Shown here in pieces: positions 50,380-59,345 of a stretch of DNA of 64,000 nucleotides (position 1 is the stretch's first letter; each line of letters opens with the position of its first letter). Source of the DNA: an uncultured Lachnospiraceae bacterium. Its GTDB lineage: Bacteria > Bacillota > Clostridia > Lachnospirales > Lachnospiraceae. Where the stretch lies: contig CANQUH010000003.1 in the NCBI GenBank assembly GCA_947626965.1, forward strand, positions 1 to 64,000, read 5' to 3'. A model generated the notes under the pieces. It saw only the letters and a program-made list of their open reading frames with translations. It made no database searches and was not told the origin of the DNA. The position numbers were made by a program, and so were the translations under genes.

Positions 50380-52044
50380 TTATCTCAGCAGTCCCAGCTT
50401 TCTCATAAATTTAATAATCAGATATCCTTTCGGCATCTCCGCAAGCTCCTCAATCGTGATTCCCCGGAGGGACACAAGTCCTACACAATACACAATGACA
50501 CCGACCAGAATTCCCACGCAGGTCGCAAATGTATTTCCAAACAGCCGGTTCACTCCCGAATATACAATGTATGCCGCGGCTCCCATGATGACGGATGCGA
50601 TTATCGGAACGATGAACGTCTTCAGTATTTCCTGCCGGTAGCTCAGAAAACGGCCGATCGCAAGTCCGTTCAGAATACTTACCAGAACAGCAAAAAAGAT
50701 ATTTGCATAAATGACAGCATAGATATTCAGATTTGCCGCCGTCAGCAGAAAATACAGCAGAATGAAGTGAAATACAAGCGCGACCGCACAGTTGATCAGC
50801 GGCTGCTTCAATTTTCCAAGTCCCTGGAGAATACCCGTCGTAAGCGTCGAAAGGCCGTAGAAGATCGTCATCAGCGCTCCTGCCTGCATGATTCCCGAAG
50901 CAAGAGGAAGTCCCGTTTTCGTGCTCGGGAACAGCAGCCGAATGATCGGTCCCCCGAGCGCCGCCATTCCCACCGCGCTCGGAATCGTCAGGAGCATGGT
51001 AAAGCGTATGGAAGTCTGCACCTTCTCCACCGCTTCCCCTCTCCTTCTTCTCTGCACTGCCGCCGTGAGGCTTGGAACAATCGACGGGGCAAGACAGGAG
51101 GCAAGGGACAGCGGCACATTCATCAGAACGCGGAACTTTCCTGTATAAATTCCCCAGATCGTTCCATACTGTCCTTCCGTGTATCCCTGGCCGCGAAGCA
51201 CTCGGTTAAAAATACCCTGGTCCGCCACATTTGTGATGTTGTAAAGAACCGTACTCAGAATAATCGGCAGAATCGTGGCCGCCAGAACATGATAAATCTC
51301 GCTCCTTGTCTCACGCCGGTCCGTATGATCCCTGCGCATTTTCGCCTTGATCGTGTCCTTCTTCCCGATATAGATCATCATCATGAAGATCATCGCCACG
51401 GTAAGGCTCACAACCGTTCCAAACGTACCGCCGGCCGCCCCCCATGCCGGACCTAGCAGCTCATTGCCGTTATCTGCCGCCAGTTTCATTCCGTAATTAT
51501 ACATGATGCCGGCGCAGACAATGGTTACAACCGCATTTATAATCTGTTCCACAACCTGGGAAACCGCCGTGGGAACCATGGTGGAATATCCCTGAAAATA
51601 TCCGCGGAACGCTCCCACAATCGCGCAGATCAGAATGGCCGGCGCAAGCACGCGCAGCGCATGTACAGCAAGTTCAAAGGACATCACATACTTTGTAATA
51701 AATCCTGCCAGCAAATACGTCAGAAGCGCCGCAGCGCCCCCCGCAATGACAGCAAAACGGACTGCACACAGAAAAACTCTGTGCGCATTCCGGTATTCTC
51801 TGCGATTCACCCGCTCCGACACCAGCTTGGAAACCGCAAGCGGCAGGCTGAACGACGATATCATGAGAATAATATTGTAGATTTCATTTGCGGTTGAATA
51901 ATAACTGTTTCCTGTATCCCCAAGAATATTCGTCAGCGGAAACCGGTAGAGCATGCCGATGATTTTTGCAATAATCGAGGCGGCCGCCAGTATCGATCCC
52001 TGAACCAGATAATTTTTACTGCTTGTCCTTTTCTTACTCTTCAC
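50380..52044 (-). CDS. SpoVB/MurJ-like lipid flippase (MOP superfamily)
   Basis: A 554-residue protein with about 14 hydrophobic segments and the pattern of polysaccharide-type MOP exporters: GSILAAASIIAKIIGMLYRFPLTNILGD at the start and LRVLAPAILICAIVGAFRGYFQGY in the middle. In spore-formers such proteins (SpoVB, YabM, MurJ) flip peptidoglycan precursors for the cortex or wall. I cannot choose between them by sequence alone. Translation starts at GTG (52044) after GGAG; the 44 upstream codons run through a long hairpin and are rejected. The gene precedes proB by 23 bases. Confidence 0.88.
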   Translation of the reverse strand: MKSKKRTSSKNYLVQGSILAAASIIAKIIGMLYRFPLTNILGDTGNSYYSTANEIYNIILMISSFSLPLAVSKLVSERVNRREYRNAHRVFLCAVRFAVIAGGAAALLTYLLAGFITKYVMSFELAVHALRVLAPAILICAIVGAFRGYFQGYSTMVPTAVSQVVEQIINAVVTIVCAGIMYNYGMKLAADNGNELLGPAWGAAGGTFGTVVSLTVAMIFMMMIYIGKKDTIKAKMRRDHTDRRETRSEIYHVLAATILPIILSTVLYNITNVADQGIFNRVLRGQGYTEGQYGTIWGIYTGKFRVLMNVPLSLASCLAPSIVPSLTAAVQRRRRGEAVEKVQTSIRFTMLLTIPSAVGMAALGGPIIRLLFPSTKTGLPLASGIMQAGALMTIFYGLSTLTTGILQGLGKLKQPLINCAVALVFHFILLYFLLTAANLNIYAVIYANIFFAVLVSILNGLAIGRFLSYRQEILKTFIVPIIASVIMGAAAYIVYSGVNRLFGNTFATCVGILVGVIVYCVGLVSLRGITIEELAEMPKGYLIIKFMRKLGLLR

Positions 52045-52082
52045 AATAAACTCCCATGCCCGCGCTGCGGGCGCCACCGTAA

Positions 52083-52176
52083 GTGAAAGCCGGCGGCCAT
52101 TCGCCGGTGCATGCCCCAAAAGACCTGCTTCGCGTCGCGAGCATGTCCATCGATGGCCGCCGTCCGGGGCTTTCAC
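52083..52176. repeat. 94-bp long hairpin between DUF3048 and the flippase gene
   Basis: The ends pair as GTGAAAGCC with GGCTTTCAC, and the next blocks pair as GGCGGCCAT with ATGGCCGCC, with a 6-base bulge on one side. The centre contains a GCTTCGCG/CGCGAGC-type pairing. It starts 12 bases after the DUF3048 stop; no T-run follows. Confidence 0.7.
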
Positions 52177-52188
52177 AGTAACCTTTAA

Positions 52189-53322
52189 TTAATTTCCGCT
52201 GTTTACAAAAGAATCAGTATCAGGATAAAGGGCGACCTGATCGCTCTTTGTATCCTGAACAATACATACCCACGTCTTGCCCTGGTTGAGAGTAATCTCA
52301 TTGCCGTTCAGATCATAATAATGCGTCACACCGAAATTTTCTTCGGCAAATGTATCTTCTTCATTGAACGCATCCTTCCTCCACGTAATATCGACCGCCT
52401 TTCCGTTCGTGATGTATTTGCCTTCTCCTCCGGAAATCGTATCAATATTCAGATATCCGTTTTCGTCAAACGGCTCCCAGGAGCAGTACTGAAGAATGAT
52501 GTTTGTGTACGTAAGGCCGTTCCCCGTCAGCATGTCAATCTGAGGTCCGCCGTACTGATACCGGGAATATTTGCCGGTGGAACTGTCATATGTAAAATAT
52601 GCGCTGTTGTACTCATATCCTGGAACGACCACGACCGCATCCGCGCCGCCTTCAAGCGTCACAGGCGCACCGTCCTGCGCAAACTGATAATGACCGTTCT
52701 GCGCAAGGTATTCGTCGGAATAAGTTACCGGATACTTCCTGAATTTGATTCCCTTCTGCACAAGCTCATAATTGGTAAATACATTGTGAGGCGCCTCAAA
52801 ATCATCCGAGCGGTAATACATAATATCGCCCTCGCCTTCACCCGCTTCCTCCAGGCCGCTCAGATTCAGCGTTTCAGGGCGGTTCAGAAGATCAAGCGCG
52901 TAAACTGCCTGGCCAAAATGCAGATAATATGTATCAAATTCCCTTGCAAAGTAGACAAAGTAATTGCGGCTGCTCCGCACGGATCCGATGCGGTCCACGT
53001 CCTGATAATCCTCAAGAATTCCCATCAGGCGGGTGATTCCTCCCTCAACCGGGGCCTCATAGACAACCTCGGCATTCGCAATGCCTGACTGCGGAAGCGC
53101 GCTCTGGATATTATTATACATGACTGAGATTGCCCTGGCACGTCCAATCGTATCCGGAACCATCTTCCCGGTCAGAAAACTTCTGACCATCTCTCCCGTA
53201 AATTCTCCCGACGGAGCCGCTTCCTCAGCAGACGCATATATGGAAGCTCCAGACACGCTTCCCACCGCCAGCGCGGCAGCGAGTACCGCGGTCCCCAGTC
53301 TTTTCCAAATCCTGTTCTTCAT
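52189..53322 (-). CDS. DUF3048 (YerB-like) secreted protein
   Basis: A 377-residue exported protein matching DUF3048: ARAISVMYNNIQSALPQSGIANAEVVYEAPVEGGITRLM, DRIGSVRSSRNYFVYFAREFD and the C-terminal VTHYYDLNGNEITLNQGKTWVCIV. The signal peptide is about 1-32. In Bacillus YerB is a lipoprotein, but here the lipobox position reads SVSGA with no cysteine. The function is unknown; a cell-envelope role is plausible. It follows ybeY by 13 bases, so it belongs to the yqfC-yqfD-phoH-ybeY transcript. Confidence 0.9.
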   Translation of the reverse strand: MKNRIWKRLGTAVLAAALAVGSVSGASIYASAEEAAPSGEFTGEMVRSFLTGKMVPDTIGRARAISVMYNNIQSALPQSGIANAEVVYEAPVEGGITRLMGILEDYQDVDRIGSVRSSRNYFVYFAREFDTYYLHFGQAVYALDLLNRPETLNLSGLEEAGEGEGDIMYYRSDDFEAPHNVFTNYELVQKGIKFRKYPVTYSDEYLAQNGHYQFAQDGAPVTLEGGADAVVVVPGYEYNSAYFTYDSSTGKYSRYQYGGPQIDMLTGNGLTYTNIILQYCSWEPFDENGYLNIDTISGGEGKYITNGKAVDITWRKDAFNEEDTFAEENFGVTHYYDLNGNEITLNQGKTWVCIVQDTKSDQVALYPDTDSFVNSGN

Positions 53323-53335
53323 TTATGATTCCTCC

Positions 53336-53833
53336 TCATCTTAAGATAGCCAGCTGCTGCAGAATCTCCTCCTGTTTCTGTTCCATCACGGCAGCCTCCC
53401 CTGCCTCCATATGATCATAACCGAACAGGTGCAGCATGCTGTGCGCTACAAGAAACGCGAACTCCCGCCGGACGCTGTGTCCGTACTCCTTCGCCTGCGC
53501 AAGCACGCGGGCCGCACAGATCACAATATCTCCCAGAAGCAGTTCCCCTGTATCCGGATCAAAGCAGTCCGCCCCGTCCTCCTCAAGAAACGAGAAATCT
53601 CCGGGCGTCTCATACTCGACCATCGGAAACGACAGAACATCGGTCGCGCGGTCAATGCCGCGGTGCGCAAGGTTCAGGCCGTGAATCACATCCTCATCCG
53701 TGACCAGAACGCTCACCTGCGCCTCGTACGGACATTCCATATATTCGAGGACATGTTCCACAACCAGAGCGGCCGTCTCTTCCATATCAATGCCGGTTTC
53801 AAGAGAACTCTCATTCGTAAAATCAACTGTCAT
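53336..53833 (-). CDS. ybeY: rRNA maturation RNase YbeY
   Basis: A 165-residue metal-dependent endoribonuclease for 16S rRNA 3'-end maturation and ribosome quality control. The zinc motif HSMLHLFGYDH has His131, His135 and His141 in the H-x3-H-x5-H spacing, preceded by RATDVLSFP and LGDIVIC. Its start coincides with the phoH stop (one-base overlap, TGATG). The phoH-ybeY pairing is conserved in many bacteria. Confidence 0.96.
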   Translation of the reverse strand: MTVDFTNESSLETGIDMEETAALVVEHVLEYMECPYEAQVSVLVTDEDVIHGLNLAHRGIDRATDVLSFPMVEYETPGDFSFLEEDGADCFDPDTGELLLGDIVICAARVLAQAKEYGHSVRREFAFLVAHSMLHLFGYDHMEAGEAAVMEQKQEEILQQLAILR

Positions 53834-54846
53834 CAGGCACCTCCGCTCTTTCTGCGCTTGCCGGAAGCGTTCTTCGCGCGCGGATTATCCCGGCGCCGCT
53901 CATACTCCTCATATGCATTTACAATCTTCTGGACCAGCGGATGGCGGACAACGTCCTTGCTCGTCAGTGTGCAGAAACGGATATCCTCCACTTTGCTCAG
54001 CACACGGATCGCCACGTCAAGGCCCGACGGCATATCCTTCGGAAGATCCTTCTGTGTCAGGTCCCCTGTCACAACAACCTTGGAGCCAAAACCGATTCTG
54101 GTCAGAAACATTTTCATCTGTGCCGGCGAAGTATTCTGTGCCTCGTCCAGAATAATAAACGCATTGTCGAGCGTCCTGCCGCGCATATACGCGAGCGGCG
54201 CAACCTCAATCAGACCTTTCTCCATGTTTTTCGTAAAACTGTCCGGCCCCATGATCTGATACAGTGCATCGTAAAGCGGCCTCAGGTACGGATCCACCTT
54301 GCTCTGAAGATCCCCCGGCAGAAACCCTAGCTTCTCTCCGGCCTCGATCGCCGGCCTTGTCAGTATGATCCTGCCCACTTCCTCATTTTTAAATGCGGTG
54401 ATGGCCATGGCCATCGCAAGATACGTCTTGCCGGTACCTGCCGGACCCGTCCCGAATACAATCATGTTTTTCCGGATCGCATCCACATATTCCTTCTGTC
54501 CCAGAGTCTTTGGCTTGATCGGCTTGCCGTTGATCGTATGGCAGATACAGTCCTGATCAATCTCCACGACTGCGGATTCCTTTTCCTCCATGGCAAGCGA
54601 CAGTGTATAATCAACGTTCTGCTCCGTAATCACATTGCCCCTTCTGGAAAGTTCACAGAGGCTCTGCAGCACACGCTTCGCCTGTTCCGCATTCGCCGGT
54701 CTCCCAAGTATTTTTACCGTTCCGTCCCTGCTGAGCACTGTCACCAGCAGTGTACGCTCAATCTTTTTTACAAACTGATCAAACTGTCCAAAAACATTCC
54801 GTTCATGCTCTGCCGGAATCTCGATTGAAATCTCAACCATGTTCAT
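53833..54846 (-). CDS. PhoH-family ATPase
   Basis: A 337-residue PhoH-like protein (Walker A GPAGTGKT, then ILTRPAIEAGEKLGFLPGD, Walker B AFIILDEAQNTSP and VVTGDLTQKDLP). It is thought to act with YbeY in RNA metabolism. An N-terminal KH-like stretch precedes the ATPase. I chose the ATG at 54846, preceded by AGGAGGA, because the 33 codons further upstream overlap the end of yqfD in another frame; the overlap with yqfD is then only 14 bases. Confidence 0.93.
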   Translation of the reverse strand: MNMVEISIEIPAEHERNVFGQFDQFVKKIERTLLVTVLSRDGTVKILGRPANAEQAKRVLQSLCELSRRGNVITEQNVDYTLSLAMEEKESAVVEIDQDCICHTINGKPIKPKTLGQKEYVDAIRKNMIVFGTGPAGTGKTYLAMAMAITAFKNEEVGRIILTRPAIEAGEKLGFLPGDLQSKVDPYLRPLYDALYQIMGPDSFTKNMEKGLIEVAPLAYMRGRTLDNAFIILDEAQNTSPAQMKMFLTRIGFGSKVVVTGDLTQKDLPKDMPSGLDVAIRVLSKVEDIRFCTLTSKDVVRHPLVQKIVNAYEEYERRRDNPRAKNASGKRRKSGGA

Positions 54847-56143
54847 CCGTGTGTAATTCCTCCTGTAGTTCCCTGTGTAAAGTAACTCTTCTGACTGCCT
54901 CTTTTCCGACGTCAAGTGTGCCGGATACAGCGCAGAAATTCTCATACCACTCTATTTTAACATCATTTTCAAATAATTGAACCCCTTTTTGCCGTAAATT
55001 TATTAAGAATTGTCGAAAATTTTCAGCGGCCAGAGCTTTTGCCTGCTCTTTTGTCATGATTTCATCCCTGTATACGTATTCTCTCACCGTCAGCAGCTCC
55101 GCATACAGCGGAAGATAAAAATTTTCAAACAGCTTTGCCTGCCTGATCTCCCTCTCAAAATCAAACTTCTCGAAAGAACTGTCAATGCTGCCGATGCCAA
55201 ACGGAATATCGGCGACGCGCAGCAGAATCCCTTTTTTTGTTTCTCCGGTATATACTTTCCGGCGCACGGCAAACGGTATTCTCTCATGATATTCCATCGT
55301 ACTGCGGATCACGATATCCGCGTCCGGAGAGACATACTGATACGTTCTGACAGAGCCCGAGTCGTCATAGACGGGCAGAGCCCCGCTTACCAGGATATCT
55401 CCGGCCTCCACCTGCGCCCCGGCCTCCACCTGTGGCAGCCCTCTCCGCACATAAATCGACGCAACCGTCCCCGCTTCCGAGGCCGCCAGATCAGCAGGTT
55501 CGCCTTCCTCCGGCTCTGACTGCATTCCAGATTCCCCGCTCTCCTTCTTTTCTTCCTCTCCGGTTTCACTTTTCGGCCCGGTCTGCGCTTCTTCTGTCCC
55601 TTCCTTAAGAATCCCTTCTTTCACGGAAATGACAAGCTGCGTCCCTTCCAGCCTGGCGGCCACCCAGGTAAAATCAGTAAAATAGTTCCGGATATCGGCG
55701 GCAAGCGCCCGGCAGTCCACGTTTTTTTTCAGCATTCCGTGCGTGATCCCGATTCCGTTCAGGTACTCAAACAGCACGTCATCTGTCTGGGAGACATTGC
55801 CGTCTATCGTGATCAGCCAGATGTGCGAGGAAAGCCAGACCATGAACAGAGCCGCAGCCGCAATCCCAGCCAGATAAACTTTGCGTTTCCTGTTCCTGTG
55901 TACAAAAAAAGGAAGACCATACCTTCCGGTGATCCGGATCCTGACGTGACTCTTCCTTATGATCGTCCGGAGCTTCCTGAAATCTTCCTTTGACAGATTT
56001 GCCTCGCAGGATTCCCCGTCCGGACAGAGGTCCCACAGTATAATTTTGTGAAAAGCGCAGAGGTTCAGAAAACGCCCGCAGGAATCTCCCGTAATCCGGA
56101 TTCGGACATATCCCCGCAAAAGTCTCAGTATTTTCAGTTCCAT
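54833..56143 (-). CDS. yqfD: Sporulation protein YqfD (SpoIV-type stage)
   Basis: A 436-residue mother-cell sporulation membrane protein. The N-terminal cytoplasmic part has repeated VRIRITG motifs, one membrane segment lies near 90-110 (VYLAGIAAAALFMVWLSS), and a POTRA-like extracytoplasmic domain follows (TIDGNVSQTDDVLFEYLNGIG). A poorly conserved Glu/Ser-rich insertion at about 185-225 interrupts the outer domain. It belongs to the sigma-E-controlled yqfC-yqfD unit, needed for spore cortex or forespore stability. The ATG at 56143 begins the conserved region. Confidence 0.93.
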   Translation of the reverse strand: MELKILRLLRGYVRIRITGDSCGRFLNLCAFHKIILWDLCPDGESCEANLSKEDFRKLRTIIRKSHVRIRITGRYGLPFFVHRNRKRKVYLAGIAAAALFMVWLSSHIWLITIDGNVSQTDDVLFEYLNGIGITHGMLKKNVDCRALAADIRNYFTDFTWVAARLEGTQLVISVKEGILKEGTEEAQTGPKSETGEEEKKESGESGMQSEPEEGEPADLAASEAGTVASIYVRRGLPQVEAGAQVEAGDILVSGALPVYDDSGSVRTYQYVSPDADIVIRSTMEYHERIPFAVRRKVYTGETKKGILLRVADIPFGIGSIDSSFEKFDFEREIRQAKLFENFYLPLYAELLTVREYVYRDEIMTKEQAKALAAENFRQFLINLRQKGVQLFENDVKIEWYENFCAVSGTLDVGKEAVRRVTLHRELQEELHTDEHG

Positions 56144-56172
56144 GTATCCCCCATCCTGCTTCCCGCCGGTTT

Positions 56173-56448
56173 TTACTGATATTCCAGTTTCCGGATACAG
56201 CCCGTGATCTCAATTTCATCTTTCGTGTAAAATACGATTTTCAGACGTCTGCCGGAAATGCATACGTTTCTCCTTTTTGTCACAAGCCGGATTTCCTCCT
56301 CCGAGTAGGAGGAAATCCCCTTAAAATTTTCGATCCAGATATGTTCCTGACCGTGCATGGAAATCATAACACTTTCACTGGAAAAATCGTCGGGAAGTTG
56401 AAGCGCTTTTGTCAGACTGCCCGCCAGCAGACTATACTTTTCTTTCAT
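56173..56448 (-). CDS. yqfC: YabP/YqfC-family sporulation protein
   Basis: A 91-residue protein with the YabP/YqfC beta-rich fold: VMISMHGQEHIWIENFKGISSYSEEEIRLVTKRRNVCISGRRLKI. The family is restricted to endospore formers and is made in the mother cell. GAGG lies just before the ATG at 56448. It is 29 bases upstream of yqfD and is preceded by a sigma-E-type promoter embedded in the end of metI. Confidence 0.93.
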   Translation of the reverse strand: MKEKYSLLAGSLTKALQLPDDFSSESVMISMHGQEHIWIENFKGISSYSEEEIRLVTKRRNVCISGRRLKIVFYTKDEIEITGCIRKLEYQ

Positions 56449-56474
56449 AAAACGCCTCAATCTGTTTATTATCC

Positions 56475-56503
56475 AGTATATGAGGGAATCTTTGGGGTTA
56501 TGC
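56475..56503 (-). promoter_or_regulatory. Sigma-E-type promoter of yqfC
   Basis: On the minus strand, GCATAAC, a 14-base spacer and CATATACT give nearly the same layout as the spoIIID promoter (TCATAAC, 14 bases, CATACACT). The -35 overlaps the metI stop codon. The -10 lies 26 bases before the yqfC ATG. Confidence 0.72.
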
Positions 56504-57160
56504 CCGCCTCCGGTCCAGTTTTTTCGAGAGCATTGTGCCGATTCCCTGCATGATCTGCACCAGGGCCACCAGCACCACGAGCGTCAGAAGCATGATATCC
56601 GTCTGATATCTGTAATACCCGTAGCGGATCGCTATATCCCCAAGTCCGCCTCCGCCGACAACTCCCGCCATTGCGGAATATCCGAGAATCGTTCCGAGCG
56701 CAATCGTCACCCCGACCAGCAGAGAGGTCCTTGCCTCGGCAAGCAGCACCTTCCAGATAATTGTTCCGGTACCGGCTCCCATACTGACAGCCGCCTCCAC
56801 AACCCCCTGGTCAACTTCCTTCAGGGAAGATTCCACCATACGGGCAATAAAAGGAGCCGCGGCAATGACAAGCGGAACCACCGTCGCACTTGAACCGTAA
56901 GTTTTTCCCACGATAAAGCGCGTCACCGGGATCACCAGAATCAGCAGAATCAGAAACGGAATGCTTCTTGCCAGGTTCACAATAAAATCGAGTATCTTGT
57001 AGACGACGGCATTCGGACGGATTCCTTCCCGGTCGGTCACCGTCAGGACAATTCCAAGCGGAAGTCCCAGTATGTAGCCAAACAGAGTCGACAGCAGCGT
57101 CATATACAGTGTGTCCCTTGTTCCCTCCAGAAGCATGAGCATCAATTCCCGGTCAAACAT
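56498..57160 (-). CDS. metI: Methionine ABC transporter permease MetI
   Basis: A 220-residue permease with five membrane segments and the family text TLYMTLLSTLFGYILGLPLGIVL, RSIPFLILLI and VVEAAVSMGAGTGTIIWKVLLAEARTSL. It forms the channel of the MetQNI importer for methionine (D- or L-). Its ATG overlaps the metN stop by eight bases. Confidence 0.95.
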   Translation of the reverse strand: MFDRELMLMLLEGTRDTLYMTLLSTLFGYILGLPLGIVLTVTDREGIRPNAVVYKILDFIVNLARSIPFLILLILVIPVTRFIVGKTYGSSATVVPLVIAAAPFIARMVESSLKEVDQGVVEAAVSMGAGTGTIIWKVLLAEARTSLLVGVTIALGTILGYSAMAGVVGGGGLGDIAIRYGYYRYQTDIMLLTLVVLVALVQIMQGIGTMLSKKLDRRRA

Positions 57161-58160
57161 AATTTTTCAACTCCTCCACTCCAAGATTTCTGTCCCGTAT
57201 ATACTGAATCATCCTGTCCGCAATCTCCTGTGACTCCGGAAGCTGCAGAATCATCTCGCCCTCGGCATTTCCGTTGATTGTCTTTGTGTCGGCATACAGA
57301 ATATTCACCGGCGTTTTAAATTCCAGCGTAATATTTCCGATAATCGGCTCAAACGCGGTATGATTTGAAAAAGTGACGCGGATGGTCCTCTTCCCTCTCA
57401 TCCGGCTGATCTGCTCCGTGCCGCTGATAATCAGCCTTCGCGCCGCTTCCGTCTTCGGGGAGCGGAACAGTTCCTCCACTGTCCCGGATTCCTCCAGTCT
57501 CCCATGATCGAGGACGGCCACATGACGGCAGATCTGCTGCACCACGCTCATTTCATGTGTGATAACCACGATCGTGATCCCATACTCCTCATTGATCTGT
57601 TTCAGCAGCGCGAGAATCGATTTCGTCGTCTGCGGGTCAAGCGCGCTTGTCGCCTCATCACACAGAAGAATCGCAGGATTATTTGCAAGGACTCTCGCAA
57701 TCGCGACACGCTGCTTCTGTCCGCCCGAAAGCTGAGCCGGATACGCTTTCGCCTTCTCCTCCAGCCCGACAATCTGCAGAAGCTCCGCCGCGCGCTTTTT
57801 CGCGTCCTGCTTTTTTACGCCTGCAATTTCCATCGGAAAACATATATTGTCTGTCACATTTCTCTGCATCAGCAGATTAAAATGCTGAAAAATCATGCCG
57901 ATATTCTGTCTCCTCTGCCGCAGCTCCCTGGCGCTCAATCCGGCCAGGTCCGTACCGTCGATCAGCACTCTTCCCGACGTCGGCCTCTCGAGCAGATTCA
58001 GACAGCGCACCAGCGTGCTCTTCCCCGCGCCGGATAGCCCGATAATCCCGAAAATATCTCCCCGCTCCACCTCAAAACTGACATCATTGACCGCATCCAC
58101 CCGGCGGTCTTTTTCTCCAAAAATTTTACTCACATGCTCAACCTGAATGATCGGATCCAT
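57153..58160 (-). CDS. metN: Methionine ABC transporter ATPase MetN
   Basis: A 335-residue ATPase. It has Walker A GLSGAGKST (41-49), signature LSGGQKQR, Walker B ILLCDEATSALD, and a C-terminal NIL regulatory domain (about 265-335) that binds methionine to inhibit transport. The ATG at 58160 follows GGAGG; the 56 codons upstream overlap the intercistronic hairpin and are excluded. The gene is separated from metQ by 213 bases containing that hairpin. Confidence 0.96.
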   Translation of the reverse strand: MDPIIQVEHVSKIFGEKDRRVDAVNDVSFEVERGDIFGIIGLSGAGKSTLVRCLNLLERPTSGRVLIDGTDLAGLSARELRQRRQNIGMIFQHFNLLMQRNVTDNICFPMEIAGVKKQDAKKRAAELLQIVGLEEKAKAYPAQLSGGQKQRVAIARVLANNPAILLCDEATSALDPQTTKSILALLKQINEEYGITIVVITHEMSVVQQICRHVAVLDHGRLEESGTVEELFRSPKTEAARRLIISGTEQISRMRGKRTIRVTFSNHTAFEPIIGNITLEFKTPVNILYADTKTINGNAEGEMILQLPESQEIADRMIQYIRDRNLGVEELKNYV

Positions 58161-58281
58161 GTCATTCCTCCCATGTATGATACGGCCTCCCGGGCAAAGA
58201 ATATGCCTCTGGCACATTTCCGCGCCGGACGCGGCCGCAAAAGCGGTACTTAACCGAGTGCCTCCCTCTCCGACTGTGCAG

Positions 58282-58315
58282 ACAGCCGCCGGTATAAAAT
58301 AGTACCGGCGGCTGT
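58282..58315 (-). other. Strong hairpin between metQ and metN
   Basis: A perfect 13-bp stem (ACAGCCGCCGGTA and complement) with an 8-base loop. No T-run follows. Placed after the SBP gene, it may stabilise the metQ message relative to metNI. Confidence 0.7.
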
Positions 58316-58373
58316 ATCGGCAGTTCATGACCGCTGTGCGGCCTCATAAATTCTTCAGAACCGGCTCTCTGCC

Positions 58374-59252
58374 TTACTCTGTCTCTGCTTCCGATGCTGC
58401 TTCAGCTTCTGTCACAGCTTCGGCTTCCCCTTCGGACTCCTCAAAAGGAATCACCGCTCCGTCGTAGGTCTCCTCAATGTAGGATTTGATTTCATCAGAG
58501 GTAAGAACCTGAATCAGTGCCTGAATTTTCTCGCTGTTCTCATTTCCTTCTTTTACCGCAATCACGTTCACGTACGTTTTGGCGGCCTCAGAATCAGATG
58601 ACTCATAGGCAATGGAATCGTTCGCTACGGAGAAGCCTGCCTCCAGCGCATAGTTTCCGTTCAGGACAACAAAAGCAACCTCGTCTTTTACGCGGGATAC
58701 CTGTGCAGCCTCAAGCTCCTGAATCTCAATCTCCTGCGGATTCTCCTCAATATCCTGTACTGTCGCGGCAAGACCGGCGCCTTCTTTCAAAGTGATGATG
58801 CCGTTCGCCTCGAGCAGAAGAAGCGCTCTCGCCTCATTGGTCGTATCGTTCGGCACCGCAATGACATCCCCTGCCTCCAGCTCGTCCAGCGAAGACTTTG
58901 TGCCCGGATAGATGCCAAACGGCTCGTAATGGATGCCTCCCGCATTCACAAGATGGGTATCATTGTTCGCGTTAAAGTCCTCCAGATAAGGAATATGCTG
59001 GAAATAGTTCGCGTCAAAGTCACCGCTTTCCACAACAAGGTTCGGCTGAACATAATCTTCAAACTCTGTGACTTCGAGCTCCCAGCCCTGCTCCTCAAGA
59101 AGCGGCTTTGCCTGCTCAAGAATTTCCGCGTGCGGCGTCGGAGAAGCGGCGACCGTAATCACCTTGTCTTCATCGGCGCTGACCGCCAGAGGCGCCGCTG
59201 CCGCTGAAACTGCGAGCGATAACGTTAAGAATGATACAAGTAACTTTTTCAT
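58374..59252 (-). CDS. metQ: Methionine-binding protein MetQ (no lipobox)
   Basis: A 292-residue NlpA-family substrate-binding protein: ITVAASPTPHAEILEQAKPLLEEQGWELEVTEF, ANYFQHIPYLEDFN, GTKSSLDELEAGDVIAVPNDTTNEARALLLL. The signal peptide (1-26, cut near VSA-DED) has no cysteine, unlike the lipoprotein MetQ of most bacteria. The last 20 residues are an acidic Glu/Ala tail. The gene heads metQ-metN-metI under a consensus promoter; there is no SAM riboswitch or T-box-sized leader. Confidence 0.93.
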   Translation of the reverse strand: MKKLLVSFLTLSLAVSAAAAPLAVSADEDKVITVAASPTPHAEILEQAKPLLEEQGWELEVTEFEDYVQPNLVVESGDFDANYFQHIPYLEDFNANNDTHLVNAGGIHYEPFGIYPGTKSSLDELEAGDVIAVPNDTTNEARALLLLEANGIITLKEGAGLAATVQDIEENPQEIEIQELEAAQVSRVKDEVAFVVLNGNYALEAGFSVANDSIAYESSDSEAAKTYVNVIAVKEGNENSEKIQALIQVLTSDEIKSYIEETYDGAVIPFEESEGEAEAVTEAEAASEAETE

Positions 59253-59283
59253 GAATAATTCCTCCTCTTTTTTGATTCTAATA

Positions 59284-59331
59284 TCCTATCGGAATTATAG
59301 GAATTATATCATTCTCCAAAGAGCCTGTCAA
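59284..59331 (-). promoter_or_regulatory. Consensus promoter of metQNI with operator candidate
   Basis: TTGACA (59326-59331), a 17-base spacer, and TATAAT (59303-59308), read on the minus strand. The inverted repeat TCCTAT-N7-ATAGGA (59284-59302) abuts the -10 and covers the start point, a repressor-like position. The ATTCCTAT half recalls Rrf2/CymR-type sites, but that is a guess. Confidence 0.82.
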
Positions 59332-59345
59332 TATTTTTTATCACT

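Noticed and set aside
59253..59345. SAM riboswitch or T-box before metQ
   Set aside because: The whole gap is 93 bases and the leader after the promoter about 44 bases, too short for either.
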